Assembly (NCBI RefSeq): GCF_001715975.1
Contig: NZ_MARB01000006.1
Location: 124,001 to 188,000 of the forward strand
DNA length: 64,000 nucleotides
Direction: 5' to 3'
Source: Candidatus Thiodiazotropha endolucinida
Lineage (GTDB): Bacteria; Pseudomonadota; Gammaproteobacteria; Chromatiales; Chromatiaceae
Shown: piece by piece, positions 46,101-54,493 of the stretch
How the letters are laid out: each line of letters begins with the position of its first letter
Position numbering within the stretch: position 1 is the stretch's first letter
Program-made: the position numbers and the translations under genes
The notes under the pieces: generated by a model
What the model was told of the DNA's origin: nothing
Seen by the model: the letters and a program-made list of their open reading frames with translations, nothing else
Databases searched by the model: none

Positions 46101-47348
46101 CGCAACTCGGTTTCCCATGGTATTGAGCTTCCCGAAGATCGTCAGAAGGCAAGTAAGCAGGAGCTGGGCAGAATTTCCCTCTATCTCGATCGCGAGGCGA
46201 CCGATGTGCTCATCACACTCTCTGATGATGGGAGAGGATTGGATATCGAGGCGATCCGCAAGCGCGCCCTGGAACAGGGTATGATCGATGCCAATGCCGA
46301 GATCAGTGATGATGACTTGATTCAGTGTGTGTTGTTGCCAGGATTCAGTACTGCCAAAGAGGTTACTCAGATATCAGGACGAGGCGTCGGTCTCGACGTG
46401 GTAACCAGTGAAGTCAAGCAGCTGGGTGGGTCTTTGGAGATCGATTCACAACCCGGCCGCGGTACCAGTTTTATCATTAGACTGCCACTGACCCTTGCAA
46501 TATCCGATGCCCTGTTGGTTCGCGCGGGAGAAGAGATCTATGCGATTCCCCATGGCAGCATATCAGGTGTCGTGAGGATTCGCCGTCAAGAGCTGATGGC
46601 CTGCTATGAGGGGGGGCGCGAAGGCTTTAGCTACGGTGGCAAGAACTACAAGGTCAGTTATCTCGGTCGTATGATGGGGGTCGGGCAGCACGAGATACCG
46701 GAAGCGACGCGCTGGCTGCCCCTGTTGTTGTTGCAGACAGGTGAACATCAGGCTGCATTGCAGGTCGATGAACTGCTTGGCAGCAGGCAGGTTGTGGTGA
46801 AGTCACTTGGTAAGCAGGTCGGCAGTGTACGTTGGATCACCGGCGGTACTATTCTTGCCGATGGAAGGGTGGCATTGATACTCGATCTTGCTGCCCTTGT
46901 GCGTATGGATGCCACTCATGCCGCTTCCCCGCTCAGCATAGCCAAGGAGGCACCGAAAAAACGGGCAGAGGATCAGTTGCGGGTCATGGTGGTGGATGAT
47001 TCCATTACCGTGCGCAAAGTTACCAGCCGCTTGCTGGAACGCCACGATATGGAAGTGGTCACGGCAAAAGACGGAGTCGAAGCAGTTGCACTGTTGCAGG
47101 AACAGGTGCCAGATATCATGTTGCTGGATATCGAGATGCCGCGAATGGATGGATTCGAACTGGCACGGCATATCAATAACTCCGTCGACTACTATGGCTT
47201 ACCGATCATTATGATCTCATCCCGGGTGGGTGATAAGCATCGGCAACGCGCTATGGATTTGGGCGTAAAACGTTGCCTTGGTAAGCCATACCAGGAGAGT
47301 GAATTGCTGGATAATATCAACGAGGTCCTGGCGGAAAGCAGATTATGA
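40194..47348 (+). CDS. chpA: Hybrid CheA-type sensor kinase ChpA (PilL) with five Hpt domains
   Basis: 2,384 residues. The N-terminal part (about 1-560) is FimL-like with a degenerate Hpt (CGDHLHQIARVLQ). Five canonical Hpt domains follow with phosphoryl His at 696 (HTLKGSGRLVG), 954 (HTLHGSAHMAG), 1193 (HTLKGSSRLAG), 1430 (HTIKGSSRLAG) and 1633 (HTLKGSARLAG), joined by acidic linkers. Next come a CheA dimerisation helix (VNADLMDRLVNHAGEV), an HATPase (LEHLLRNSVSHGIE near 1966, DDGRGLD), a CheW domain, and a C-terminal receiver with Asp2312. It phosphorylates PilG and PilH. The last three Hpt units are near duplicates. Confidence 0.95.
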   Translation: MSNAQEFCALNWVKDELDISIRHARQALEAYVESPGDGSSLAVCGDHLHQIARVLQMVQVYGPSMLTEEMELVVRDMAEGTVRQEEDAAEALMLALIQLPDYLEKLQGGDADIPMIILPLLNDLRAVRDAPLLSEAALFKPEIDTARATGEANAELPMYARQIRQKYHLGLLSWYRKRDTIHGWPLLRDVFTTLHQHAGTEPVHHLFWVAEGLMHGLIEGSIAPGIAVKQLFSRLDRKMKTIIDMGEQALVETPPEALLKNLLYYIARAESDNTLIKEIKDAYNLDSVMPSEAELTEGRLGLTGSNAELAESIKDAVGSELTRIKDILDLFMRDEKPDMEMLGHLEAPIRKLADTLGMIGQGALRSRLNRQADKVKNFVEQEVLPEEFELMEMAGDILYVESSLSTLHTFQPVKGDGSTDDGLVQSLPEGEYQNLIKQTVREAKVEIAKSKEAIISFTEATDNSSVLDSVYESFKRVQGALNMLNLGDAAELMYQTGEFVQSYLIDDEHIPVRQQLNSLADVVSSIEYYLETLVDGAGDRQEILAIAQSALNDLQNLGGVEITTYTEPSENINLEESADQTEGYELDEEEISDLELGASSLQIEQPQPELEIISEESMDTASAQEAETQEPELEIEQEPEIASVDKPVLEDIDPEILEIFTEEAREELETIQQHLPRWQRDHNDREALATFRRSFHTLKGSGRLVGAKVIGELAWAVENMLNRLIDETIKVNPDMMDLLNRVTDSLPELISCQEKGVYPDLDVELIQRQAYALADGKPMPVANPEQMESVDEQPAEEEALEIDTQPSEVSEDVLSETATPVVEIEEEIEEATDAEETESKQEFDTFLDDLSSLEIDTDRSEISDQDYEPSAEAAVSGTDTAIDAEEILPEQAAEEGLLEEFTDSDLEIEIDSELLDVFGEESEEHILEIEQFIEGARKAKTEILIPEEVVRACHTLHGSAHMAGISPIAMLSDAMEDYARALHEQQMVVDEEILELFGGSVGYIRKLLEWLPEESLPEPHIDTYLNGLRSARAQIEGEERVIVETQPEQEEVHSITDDLESVSEVDQSVEEAGETVVEELTSESEIEEPVEPITDDAIVPFPADEDSQPGEVKIDLPETADIPAQDAIESNLIDLASYQLDEELFEIEGDDELVEIFVEEGRELLDNLEQHYNGWIESPLDTAVVDEFKRSLHTLKGSSRLAGINPIGDLSHGLENLFERMSREEIEPDATLTNMVRQALDVLATQIDDAESGGNVRFSSQLLSSLEAPLSSAGLNEIDRVEVEDETIGGDLQLAEVEDDDLEEELQLIDVEDDVVEEELPLPEDSVLGEGELDLAEIDDAGLEEELQKAKESGLESPQIEAVDTSSYYDEPMSFLHDGDLFEVSEDPELVEIFIEESRELMEALEANYNQWCENRADHTGLDGMQRALHTIKGSSRLAGIEPVGDLSHAMESLLNGVVRGQVDISDRVFAVVRQALDLIATQTDDVANTGKVHQADPMIERIQEIIDNASLEEDSIEELIDPNLEEELEELEESERGADAVAESAPDDEDLVIPFESFNLDGVNEEASNLTDESFMLAHDEVLLDVGEDDELVQIFIEEAKEFIEHIESSYQQWFENVDDHTAIDGVQRNLHTLKGSARLAGTMPVGDLSHAIESVMTAIVEKEIDPIETVTDSMRHAIDHLAQQIETIAKSGKVPASDNEVDQLQNLLGGEPTPSHADLVEPIQEVQEDESSEELELVEEVIESATVLPFNDEIAKLLEPDKKEDEESFKPTKEQVRVNADLMDRLVNHAGEVSIYRARLEQQNSVLGFNLSELEQTVSRLHNQLRNLEIETEAQIIYRWEREHEDDRDRTEFDPLELDRFSTMQQLSRALMETVNDLGNTNESLRDLQRETDTLLLQQSRISTDLQDGLLRTRMVPFAQLVPRMQRLVRQTAGQLGKKANLECFGVEGELDRSILNRMVPVLEHLLRNSVSHGIELPEDRQKASKQELGRISLYLDREATDVLITLSDDGRGLDIEAIRKRALEQGMIDANAEISDDDLIQCVLLPGFSTAKEVTQISGRGVGLDVVTSEVKQLGGSLEIDSQPGRGTSFIIRLPLTLAISDALLVRAGEEIYAIPHGSISGVVRIRRQELMACYEGGREGFSYGGKNYKVSYLGRMMGVGQHEIPEATRWLPLLLLQTGEHQAALQVDELLGSRQVVVKSLGKQVGSVRWITGGTILADGRVALILDLAALVRMDATHAASPLSIAKEAPKKRAEDQLRVMVVDDSITVRKVTSRLLERHDMEVVTAKDGVEAVALLQEQVPDIMLLDIEMPRMDGFELARHINNSVDYYGLPIIMISSRVGDKHRQRAMDLGVKRCLGKPYQESELLDNINEVLAESRL

Positions 47349-47812
47349 GCCGAATCGTTGTCAAAGAGGTCAGAAGTGTCCTAATTCCACTCCATGAGCT
47401 TCAACTCCTGTTGCCAAATGCAGTCATTGCCGAAGTGATAGGTTATCAGGAACCCGAGTCTGTGGAACAGGGAAAGCCTGATTGGCTAGTGGGGAGCACT
47501 ATCTGGCGCGGTGTGGTTATTCCCATTGTCTCATTCGAGGGTATGCTGGGTGCACGGGTCGTCATACCCGGACACCGTGGCAGAATCATGGTCATGAATA
47601 CTCTGAACCAGCAACAAAAGCTCACCCATATCGGTTTGGTTGTGCAAGCCATTCCGAGCCTTGTCAGAGTAAGTGCCGACAACGTCATTCCGCTAAATTC
47701 GGAAGATGAACTCGATCCACTGATTAAACAGCGGGTGGAGTTGGATATGAACCCGGCAATGATACCTGATCTGGATGAAATCGAACGACAAGTTTTAGAT
47801 GTCGTAAACTGA
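47345..47812 (+). CDS. chpC: CheW-like adaptor ChpC
   Basis: 155 residues with a CheW fold: LIPLHELQLLLPNAVIAEVIGY and WLVGSTIWRGVVIPIVSFEGML. It overlaps chpA by 4 bases (ATGA). In Pseudomonas ChpC links extra receptors to the Chp system. The pilK methyltransferase and chpB methylesterase genes that often accompany this operon are absent here. Confidence 0.9.
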   Translation: MSRIVVKEVRSVLIPLHELQLLLPNAVIAEVIGYQEPESVEQGKPDWLVGSTIWRGVVIPIVSFEGMLGARVVIPGHRGRIMVMNTLNQQQKLTHIGLVVQAIPSLVRVSADNVIPLNSEDELDPLIKQRVELDMNPAMIPDLDEIERQVLDVVN

Positions 47813-47834
47813 CACCCGCCCTCATCCTGCACCC

Positions 47835-48908
47835 TTGTCTCTACATCAGCGCTACATAGAAATACTGCAAAAAAACGGATTTGAGCCTGATCCTCATCAG
47901 GAGATCGTAGTTGCTTCCTTTGAGCGCCTTGCCGGAGAGTTACGACGGAAAACAAGATCCAGTGGCTGGTCTTGGTTTAAGCGGAATGTATCTGTCGAGG
48001 GCATCTACCTTTGGGGTGGGGTTGGCAGGGGTAAAACCTGGTTGATGGATCTTTTTTTTCAATACACCAGGGAAGCCGGTGTCGAACGCCATCACTTTCA
48101 CAGTTTTATGCGTCAAACTCATCAGCGTTTGCAGCATCGCGAGGGTGAAAGTGCACCGATGGAATTGATTGCTGCCGAAATGGCACAACGAATGCAGGTA
48201 TTGTGTCTCGATGAATTCAATGTTATCGATATCGGTGATGCCATGCTGATGCGTGGCCTGCTGGAAGCATTGGAAAAATCTGGAATAATTTTGGTGACAA
48301 CCTCCAATCGACATCCTGATGAACTCTATCCGGGGGGCATACAACGGGACAGTTTTCTCCCTGCCATCGAAATCCTGAAAAGCAACAATCATGTGATTGA
48401 GTTAATGGGGGATGATGATTACAGGTTACGGCTGTTTGAAGCGTCAACCGTTTATCATACGCCTTTGGGAGACAATGCAGCGAAACAGATGAAACAGGAG
48501 TTTGATCGCCTGGTGTGTGGAGATGTGGAGAGCGGCGGGCGATTCTCAGTTCCGGGTAGGGCGATCCGATTTCTAAAGCGTGCAAATGGCGTGATCTGGT
48601 GCGACTTCAATGCCTTGTGTGGTCCACCCCGTTGGCAAAACGACTACCTTGAATTGGCGCGTTGCCACCATACGGTGTTTATCTCAGATATTCCCTATCT
48701 TGACGGCACTTGGGATGATCGCACACGTCGTTTTATCAACCTCGTTGATGTGTTTTATGACCGCAAGGTCAAGCTGGTTATCAGTGCTGAAGGACTGCCT
48801 GAACGACTCTATGCCGGTACGCGTTTGGCATTTGAATTCAATCGAACCGCAAGCCGCCTGAAAGAGATGCAGTCTGCCGCCTACCTTGAGACGCCGCATA
48901 TCGGCTGA
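47835..48908 (+). CDS. zapE: Cell-division ATPase ZapE (AFG1 family)
   Basis: 357 residues. Walker A YLWGGVGRGKTWLMDLFF, Walker B VLCLDEFNVIDIGDAMLM and the sensor segment LVTTSNRHPDELYPGGIQR define the AFG1-like ATPases. In E. coli ZapE acts at the Z-ring during late division. The start is taken as TTG at 47835, because the conserved N-terminus (LHQRYIEILQKNGFEPDPHQ) begins there and no ATG lies upstream in frame. Convergent with rsmE, 4 bases apart. Confidence 0.92.
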   Translation: MSLHQRYIEILQKNGFEPDPHQEIVVASFERLAGELRRKTRSSGWSWFKRNVSVEGIYLWGGVGRGKTWLMDLFFQYTREAGVERHHFHSFMRQTHQRLQHREGESAPMELIAAEMAQRMQVLCLDEFNVIDIGDAMLMRGLLEALEKSGIILVTTSNRHPDELYPGGIQRDSFLPAIEILKSNNHVIELMGDDDYRLRLFEASTVYHTPLGDNAAKQMKQEFDRLVCGDVESGGRFSVPGRAIRFLKRANGVIWCDFNALCGPPRWQNDYLELARCHHTVFISDIPYLDGTWDDRTRRFINLVDVFYDRKVKLVISAEGLPERLYAGTRLAFEFNRTASRLKEMQSAAYLETPHIG

Positions 48909-48912
48909 GGAT

Positions 48913-49647
48913 TCAATCAGAGAAGTCACCCCAAAGCGTTTGTACCGCGGCAATGGTCGCCAGTGGTGCCGTTTCGGTACGCATAATCCGCGGACCCAGC
49001 CGAACACCGACAAAGCCCTTCTTGATGGCGAGTTGGCGTTCATTGCTTGTCAGTCCGCCTTCGGGCCCGATGAGGATTGAGAGGCTGCTTTGGGGAGCAT
49101 CGATCTGATGCAGGGTAAACCGGCTGCGGTGATCCAGTAAAATCGTCGTGGCACCCTCTATACTACTCAATGCGCTTCCATACTCCACCGGTTTGTCGAC
49201 AACCGGTATGCGGCATCGCCCCGACTGCTCACAGGCATTGATAACGATACGCCTCCAATGTGCCTGTCGGCGGGTACTCTTTGTTTCATTCAGTTTGACG
49301 ACACAGCGATCGGTCAAGACAGGTGTAATATGGTTGACACCGAGTTCGGTCGCCTTTTGTATTGCGAAGTCCATGCGTTCGCCTCGGGAGATGCCTAATA
49401 TAAGGTGAATCGCCAAATTGCTTTTCGCTTCATGCTTGATTAGTTCGCCGATTGTGGCGGTTACCTTTTGTTTGCTGACCTGAGTGAGTGTTGCGCCATA
49501 CTCCTCACCGTCGGTGTTAAACAGTGCGACATTGTCTCCGGCACGAAGTCTCAACACCTGGTTGATATGGTGTGACGGTTCTTCCTCGAGGGTAATCTGC
49601 AAACCATTCTGCAGGGGATGAGAAGTGAAGAATCGATGAATACGCAT
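48913..49647 (-). CDS. rsmE: 16S rRNA (uracil-1498-N3)-methyltransferase
   Basis: 244 residues of the RsmE/SPOUT class. N-terminal PUA-like part (HHINQVLRLRAGDNVALFNTDGEEY), then AIQKATELGVNHITPVLTDRCV and the trefoil-knot SAM segments LIGPEGGLTSNE and RLGPRIMRTETAPL. Methylates U1498 in helix 44 of 16S rRNA. Confidence 0.96.
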   Translation of the reverse strand: MRIHRFFTSHPLQNGLQITLEEEPSHHINQVLRLRAGDNVALFNTDGEEYGATLTQVSKQKVTATIGELIKHEAKSNLAIHLILGISRGERMDFAIQKATELGVNHITPVLTDRCVVKLNETKSTRRQAHWRRIVINACEQSGRCRIPVVDKPVEYGSALSSIEGATTILLDHRSRFTLHQIDAPQSSLSILIGPEGGLTSNERQLAIKKGFVGVRLGPRIMRTETAPLATIAAVQTLWGDFSD

Positions 49648-49685
49648 ATTGCGATTGACCTACTTCAAAACAGAGTATGGAAAAT

Positions 49686-49705
49686 GACCGCTAATGAACG
49701 CACAT
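49686..49705 (+). repeat. Isolated half-unit of repeat family A
   Basis: GACCGCTAATGAACGCACAT matches GACCGCGAATGAGCGCAAAT at 5571-5590 with three mismatches in 20. No inverted partner is seen nearby, so it is likely a decayed copy. It lies between rsmE and rnfE. Confidence 0.45.
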
Positions 49706-49822
49706 CAGGGCACATTTAACACCAATGATATGACAGGTGTAGCCAACAATCAGATGTTACTTTCAAAATTATTGATTGCGAAGTTGTATTAGTTACGATC
49801 ATCGGGATTCACTTTGTTGTGG

Positions 49823-50515
49823 CTATCTTGCTATTTCCTCGCTGCCTTCGGGATACTCGGCTTTCTGGATTGCCCGGGCAGCGAGGCGTTGGTCGATAAG
49901 ATTCTTAACCATAATCAAGAGTCCCAGTCCGATGAATGCGCCGGGTGGAAGGATTGCGATCAGCATACCGGGGAAATTATCGATCTTGATGGTGAATCCC
50001 TGTGCGGCCTCGCCAAACATCAGATGCGCCTGATCGAACAGTGTGCCCTGCCCCACCAGTTCGCGCATACCGCCAAGTGTAACCAATACTAAGGTGAATC
50101 CGATACCGATACTTATACCGTCCACCAGTGAATGAGAGAGATTGTTTTTTGAAGCAAAAGCCTCTGCGCGACCGATGATGATGCAGTTGGTTACGATCAA
50201 CGGAATGAAGATGCCGAGTATCTTGTGCAGCTCATGGAAATAGGCATTCATACTCAGTTCAGTGGCGGTGACGAATGAGGCGATTACCAGGACAAATACA
50301 GGTAGGCGTACTTCAGGGCGTACAAAGTTGCGTATCAGAGAAACTGTTGTATTGGAAGCAACCAGGACAGCTGTCGTTGCAAGTCCCAGGCCAAGGCCAT
50401 TGATGGCTGTATTACTCACCGCAAGCAGGGGGCACAGGCCAAGCAGGGCGACGAGTGCCTGGTTGTTGTGCCACAACCCGTCAACGATGAGATTACGGTA
50501 TTTTTGTTCAGCCAT
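49823..50515 (-). CDS. rnfE: Rnf electron-transport complex subunit E
   Basis: 230 residues, six membrane helices, with [22 protein letters not shown] typical of RnfE/RnfA and [10 protein letters not shown]-like [26 protein letters not shown]. Part of the membrane core of Rnf, which moves electrons between NADH and ferredoxin coupled to Na+ or H+ flow. Last gene of rnfABCDGE. No nth follows, unlike in E. coli. Confidence 0.95.
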   Translation of the reverse strand: MAEQKYRNLIVDGLWHNNQALVALLGLCPLLAVSNTAINGLGLGLATTAVLVASNTTVSLIRNFVRPEVRLPVFVLVIASFVTATELSMNAYFHELHKILGIFIPLIVTNCIIIGRAEAFASKNNLSHSLVDGISIGIGFTLVLVTLGGMRELVGQGTLFDQAHLMFGEAAQGFTIKIDNFPGMLIAILPPGAFIGLGLLIMVKNLIDQRLAARAIQKAEYPEGSEEIAR

Positions 50516-50518
50516 AGC

Positions 50519-51157
50519 TTATCCCTTATGCTCTATTGTTGGGGATCGATCGTAAAGCGCATCCTTGTTATCCCTTACATAAAGCAGTGTCTTCTTCACG
50601 GCCTGGACAATGGCGCGTGGTGTTACGGTAGCACCGGTGAACTGATCGAATACACCACCATCCCGTTTGACGCCCCATTTCTTCAATGGCGGATTGTGTA
50701 ACGATTTACCGTTGAAACTGTATATCCAGTCTGAGCGCGATTCCTCAAGCTTGTCGCCCAGGCCGGGGGTCTCTTTATGGCTGATCACTCTTACGCCACC
50801 CAGCGTACCGTCGTATCGGACCGCCACCAGCAGTTTGATCGGTCCACTGTACCCGTTGGGTACGACAGTGTTCAGTACAACGGCCACCGGTTGTTCCTGT
50901 TTGCGGCCGCGATAGACAGTTGTCTCATCCCAGCCGAGAGAATCTTTTGCGCTGACTGTGATGACATCGGAGATCATATCGTTGTCAATGCTCTCAGACG
51001 GTACAAGTGCATGCAGCGAGCGTAGCAGGGCTTCGCGTTCGTTCAATTCGATGCGTTCTTTGGTAAATGCATGGGTCATGGTCACCAGCGAGGTGCCTAA
51101 AACCGCAAATGATGCAAGGATTGCGGCTGCAATCAGTATTGCATGTCGGTTATTCAC
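50519..51157 (-). CDS. rnfG: Rnf electron-transport complex subunit G
   Basis: 212 residues. One N-terminal membrane helix (about 8-28). The covalent FMN attachment motif lies near the C-terminus (FDQFTGATVTPRAIVQAVK, the Thr before PRA being the flavin site). It overlaps rnfD by 8 bases. Confidence 0.94.
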   Translation of the reverse strand: MNNRHAILIAAAILASFAVLGTSLVTMTHAFTKERIELNEREALLRSLHALVPSESIDNDMISDVITVSAKDSLGWDETTVYRGRKQEQPVAVVLNTVVPNGYSGPIKLLVAVRYDGTLGGVRVISHKETPGLGDKLEESRSDWIYSFNGKSLHNPPLKKWGVKRDGGVFDQFTGATVTPRAIVQAVKKTLLYVRDNKDALYDRSPTIEHKG

Positions 51158-52193
51158 GCCTCACCTCACCATGTCCGTAGGTTCGCGGGCGGGTATAGTA
51201 ATCGATGGTCGGTGCTGCCATATTCATCAGCAGAACAGCAAAGGCCACGGCATCCGGATAGCCTCCCCAGGTGCGGATGACATAGACCAGCACTCCGATT
51301 GATGCGCCATAGATCAACTGACCGGTTCGAGTGGTGCAAGCGGTGACAGGATCAGTTGCGATAAAGAAGGCACCGAGAATGGCTCCGCCGCTGAAGACAT
51401 GAAATAGTGGAAAGGGGAAGCTCTCTGCATCGAACAACCAGAAGATGGCCGCCATGCCGACCAATCCGCTGAGAAATGCCAGAGGTATATGCCAGGTGAT
51501 TGTGCGCTTGTAGACCATCCAGATACCACCCATCAGGAACCAGTTGCCGATCCACTCCCAACCGAGACCGCCAAAATCACCCCACAAGGGATTCTGCCGG
51601 ATCTCGCTGATCATGCGGTTGAGATCGAGATTGGTACGCATCTGGTCCAATGGAGTGGCCATGGTGATGGCATCCAGTGTTATCGTCTGAGGTAGTGCGC
51701 CGGTGAACTTGTATGCCAGGATTTGTGACAGATTGAGCTGCTGCTCCGCCAATATGAAAGGAGGCAGCCAGCTGGTCATCTCCACCGGATAGGAGATCAG
51801 CAACAGGACGTAGGCCGCCATGGCGGGATTGAAAGGGTTATAGCCCAAGCCGCCATACATCTGTTTAACCATAATGATGGCGAAGGCCATGCCAAGAATA
51901 ACCAGCCACCAGGGCAGCAGCGGTGGGATGGCAACTGCAAAGAGCAGGGCGGTGACAACTGCGCTTAGATCCAACAGTACCGGTGTCACAGGGCGCTTGC
52001 GCAGTTTGATCACCAGGGCCTCGAATGCGGTTGCGGCGATGACAGCCAGTATCAAATTGATCAGCACGCCCCAGCCGAAGTAGAAGATCAGGGCAATAAT
52101 CCCGGGTAAGAGCGCCAATACCACCTGCAGCATCACCTTATCTACCCTGTTGATGCGTTTGGTGTGGGGAGAGCTTGTAGTATGAAATTCCAT
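51150..52193 (-). CDS. rnfD: Rnf electron-transport complex subunit D
   Basis: 347 residues, about nine membrane helices. It contains the covalent FMN motif TDPVTACTTRTGQLIYG and conserved LGYNPFNPAMAAYVLLLISYP. It shares one base with the rnfC stop (TAATG). Confidence 0.95.
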   Translation of the reverse strand: MEFHTTSSPHTKRINRVDKVMLQVVLALLPGIIALIFYFGWGVLINLILAVIAATAFEALVIKLRKRPVTPVLLDLSAVVTALLFAVAIPPLLPWWLVILGMAFAIIMVKQMYGGLGYNPFNPAMAAYVLLLISYPVEMTSWLPPFILAEQQLNLSQILAYKFTGALPQTITLDAITMATPLDQMRTNLDLNRMISEIRQNPLWGDFGGLGWEWIGNWFLMGGIWMVYKRTITWHIPLAFLSGLVGMAAIFWLFDAESFPFPLFHVFSGGAILGAFFIATDPVTACTTRTGQLIYGASIGVLVYVIRTWGGYPDAVAFAVLLMNMAAPTIDYYTRPRTYGHGEVRRE

Positions 52194-53896
52194 TATTCGG
52201 AATGCTCCTTCTGTTGCTCCTTCTCCTCTCGGGCAACCAGGCGTCTCTTGTCCACAGCCTCGATCTGCGCCTGTTGGTCGGATGTCAGGTTATCGGTATT
52301 TTTGGGCCTGTGCTGTTGCCTGGCCTTTTTCTCGGCTGCGCGTTTCATGGCTGCTTCGATGGCAGCTTGTTTGGCATCCTTATCGCTGATTTCCTGTTTG
52401 GACGCTTCCCTCTTCTTCGCCGGCGGTTTACTCTTCAGGTCCTGTTTCTTTTTACGCAGCCTTGCTTTACGTTCTGCTTCCAGTCGCTCCAGGCGTGAGA
52501 CCCGGAAATCGTGCCGCTGTTTGGCGTGCTCGGATTCACGGCGTTCCTGCTCCTGTGCCCAGCTCTCCGCCTTGGCATAACGATAGTACTGGACCAGCGG
52601 GATATGGGAAGGGCATACATGTGAGCAACAGCCGCATTCGATGCAGTCGAACAGGTTGTAATCCTGTGCCTGTTCCAGATCTTTGGCCCGGCTGTACCAA
52701 TAGATCTGTTGCGGCAGCAGATTGGCTGGACAAACATCGGCACAGCGTCCGCAGCGGATGCATGCCCTGGCCGGTTGCGGTGGCGGACTCTCCTCTTCGC
52801 TTGGGCAAAGCAGACAGTTGGCGCCCTTGGTGATGGGGACCTGGTCAGTATTCAGATCAAACCCCATCATGGGGCCACCCAGAATCAATTGCTGCGGCTG
52901 TTGTTCGATATAGCCGCCGGCCTGGGCGATAAGATCCCCGGCAAGCATACCCAACGGGACTTCAAAGTTACCCGGCTCACCAATCCCCTCGCCGGTGATC
53001 GTCACGATACGGGAAATCAGCGGCCGGCCATCGAGCACTGCGTCTGCGATAGCTGCGGTAGTGGCGACATTATGGCAGATTACACCCACTTGGGCAGGAA
53101 GGCCGGAAGTGGGGACCTCGCGCCCGGTGAGGATTCGGATCAGCTGTTTCTCGCCGCCACTGGGATAGAGTGTGGGAATACGCACCACTTCGATATTCTC
53201 TTCATCCCGCAGCTCCTGAAACATCGCGAGAATCGCTTCGGGTTTGTTGTCTTCGATGGCGATCAGACACTCTTCGCTCTGCAGCATGTGCTGTAGAATA
53301 CGTGTTCCCTCCATCACGCGACCTGCAAAGTCCCTCATCAGCCTGTCATCGCAGGTGATATAGGGTTCACACTCGGCGCCATTGATGATCAGGGTCTTGA
53401 TGGGCTTACCCGGATTGAGTTTTATCGCGGATGGAAAGGTGGCGCCACCCATGCCCACGATACCCGACTCACGGATGCGTTGGCGTAACTCCCGAACATC
53501 CACAGATTTAAAATCGGTCATCGGTTCAGGTAGATCCACCCAGCTGTCATCGCCGTCGGGTTGGATGACGATACATTGACCGGTCAGCCCTGAAGGATGG
53601 GGGACAGCATGTTCGCCTATCGCAATGATCACACCTGAAGTGGGCGCATGCACCGGCGCGGAGACCGGGGCGTTAGAATTGGCAAGGATCTGTCCTTTGA
53701 GTACCCTCTCTCCGACGGTGACCAGGGATTGCGCCTGGACACCGATATGTTGCTGTAAAGGCAGCACCAATCGGCTGGGCAGTGTGGCCTGCTGCAACGG
53801 CCTATCCAAAGAGATCTCTTTTTTCTCCGGCAGGTGCAGGCCGCCATGAAATTGCCACAGCTTCCGGGTCTTGCCTTTTTTCGACTCAACATACAC
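52193..53896 (-). CDS. rnfC: Rnf electron-transport complex subunit C
   Basis: 567 residues from the GTG at 53896, which lies 5 bases after the rnfB stop with AGGAAGG/GGCAGG upstream. A longer in-frame extension inside rnfB is not needed. NADH-binding (GMGGATFPSAIKLNPGKPI) and flavin regions are followed by two [4Fe-4S] sites, CIRCGRCADVCPANLLP and CIECGCCSHVCPSHIPL. A long charged Lys/Glu/Ala tail (about 440-567, coiled coil-like) follows, as in gammaproteobacterial RsxC. Confidence 0.94.
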   Translation of the reverse strand: MYVESKKGKTRKLWQFHGGLHLPEKKEISLDRPLQQATLPSRLVLPLQQHIGVQAQSLVTVGERVLKGQILANSNAPVSAPVHAPTSGVIIAIGEHAVPHPSGLTGQCIVIQPDGDDSWVDLPEPMTDFKSVDVRELRQRIRESGIVGMGGATFPSAIKLNPGKPIKTLIINGAECEPYITCDDRLMRDFAGRVMEGTRILQHMLQSEECLIAIEDNKPEAILAMFQELRDEENIEVVRIPTLYPSGGEKQLIRILTGREVPTSGLPAQVGVICHNVATTAAIADAVLDGRPLISRIVTITGEGIGEPGNFEVPLGMLAGDLIAQAGGYIEQQPQQLILGGPMMGFDLNTDQVPITKGANCLLCPSEEESPPPQPARACIRCGRCADVCPANLLPQQIYWYSRAKDLEQAQDYNLFDCIECGCCSHVCPSHIPLVQYYRYAKAESWAQEQERRESEHAKQRHDFRVSRLERLEAERKARLRKKKQDLKSKPPAKKREASKQEISDKDAKQAAIEAAMKRAAEKKARQQHRPKNTDNLTSDQQAQIEAVDKRRLVAREEKEQQKEHSE

Positions 53897-53901
53897 GGGA
53901 T

Positions 53902-54480
53902 TCAGCCTGCCTTCCTGAGTAGGTCGGGAGTGGCAATCTCCTCCAGGCCGCTTTGTGGGAAGGGCCAGCGCCAATTACTCGTATTCAATGCGATCGGTTG
54001 CATCACGATGCAGTCGACAGGGCAGGGCGGCAGGCAGCGTTCGCAACCCGTGCACTCGTCAAAGATAACGACATGCATCTGTTTAGCGGCCCCGATAATT
54101 GCGTCTACCGGACAGGCCTGCAGGCAGAGGGTGCAACCGATGCACTCCTCCTCCTTGATCAGTGCGATGGATTTAGGTTTCTCCTGTGCAACAGTTTCAT
54201 CCAGGGGCATGGGATCCCGCCCCAGGAGGTCGGCGAGTGCGACCATGGTGGTTTCTCCACCGGGGGGGCAAAGATTGATCTCCGCTTCGCCGCCGGCAAT
54301 GGCCTCCGCATAGGGGCGGCATCCTGCAAAACCGCATTGACCGCATTGGGTCTGGGGTAACAGTTGTTCTATCTGATCGGTAATCGGATCTCCTTCCACA
54401 TGAAACCGAATACTGGCATAACCAAGCAGAAGGCCGAACAGGGCGGCAAGGGTGGAAACAGTTAAGATGGCAACTAACAT
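53902..54480 (-). CDS. rnfB: Rnf electron-transport complex subunit B (ferredoxin-like)
   Basis: 192 residues. N-terminal membrane helix, a 4Fe-4S site in [19 protein letters not shown]...NLCPPGG, then two ferredoxin clusters [16 protein letters not shown] and [16 protein letters not shown]. The likely entry or exit point for ferredoxin electrons. It follows rnfA by 13 bases. Confidence 0.96.
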   Translation of the reverse strand: MLVAILTVSTLAALFGLLLGYASIRFHVEGDPITDQIEQLLPQTQCGQCGFAGCRPYAEAIAGGEAEINLCPPGGETTMVALADLLGRDPMPLDETVAQEKPKSIALIKEEECIGCTLCLQACPVDAIIGAAKQMHVVIFDECTGCERCLPPCPVDCIVMQPIALNTSNWRWPFPQSGLEEIATPDLLRKAG

Positions 54481-54493
54481 TGATACGTGATCC

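Noticed and set aside
53896-53974. Longer N-terminus for RnfC reaching into rnfB
   Set aside because: The extra residues ([12 protein letters not shown]...) come from the rnfB 3' end in another frame. The GTG at 53896 is well spaced from a ribosome-binding site.
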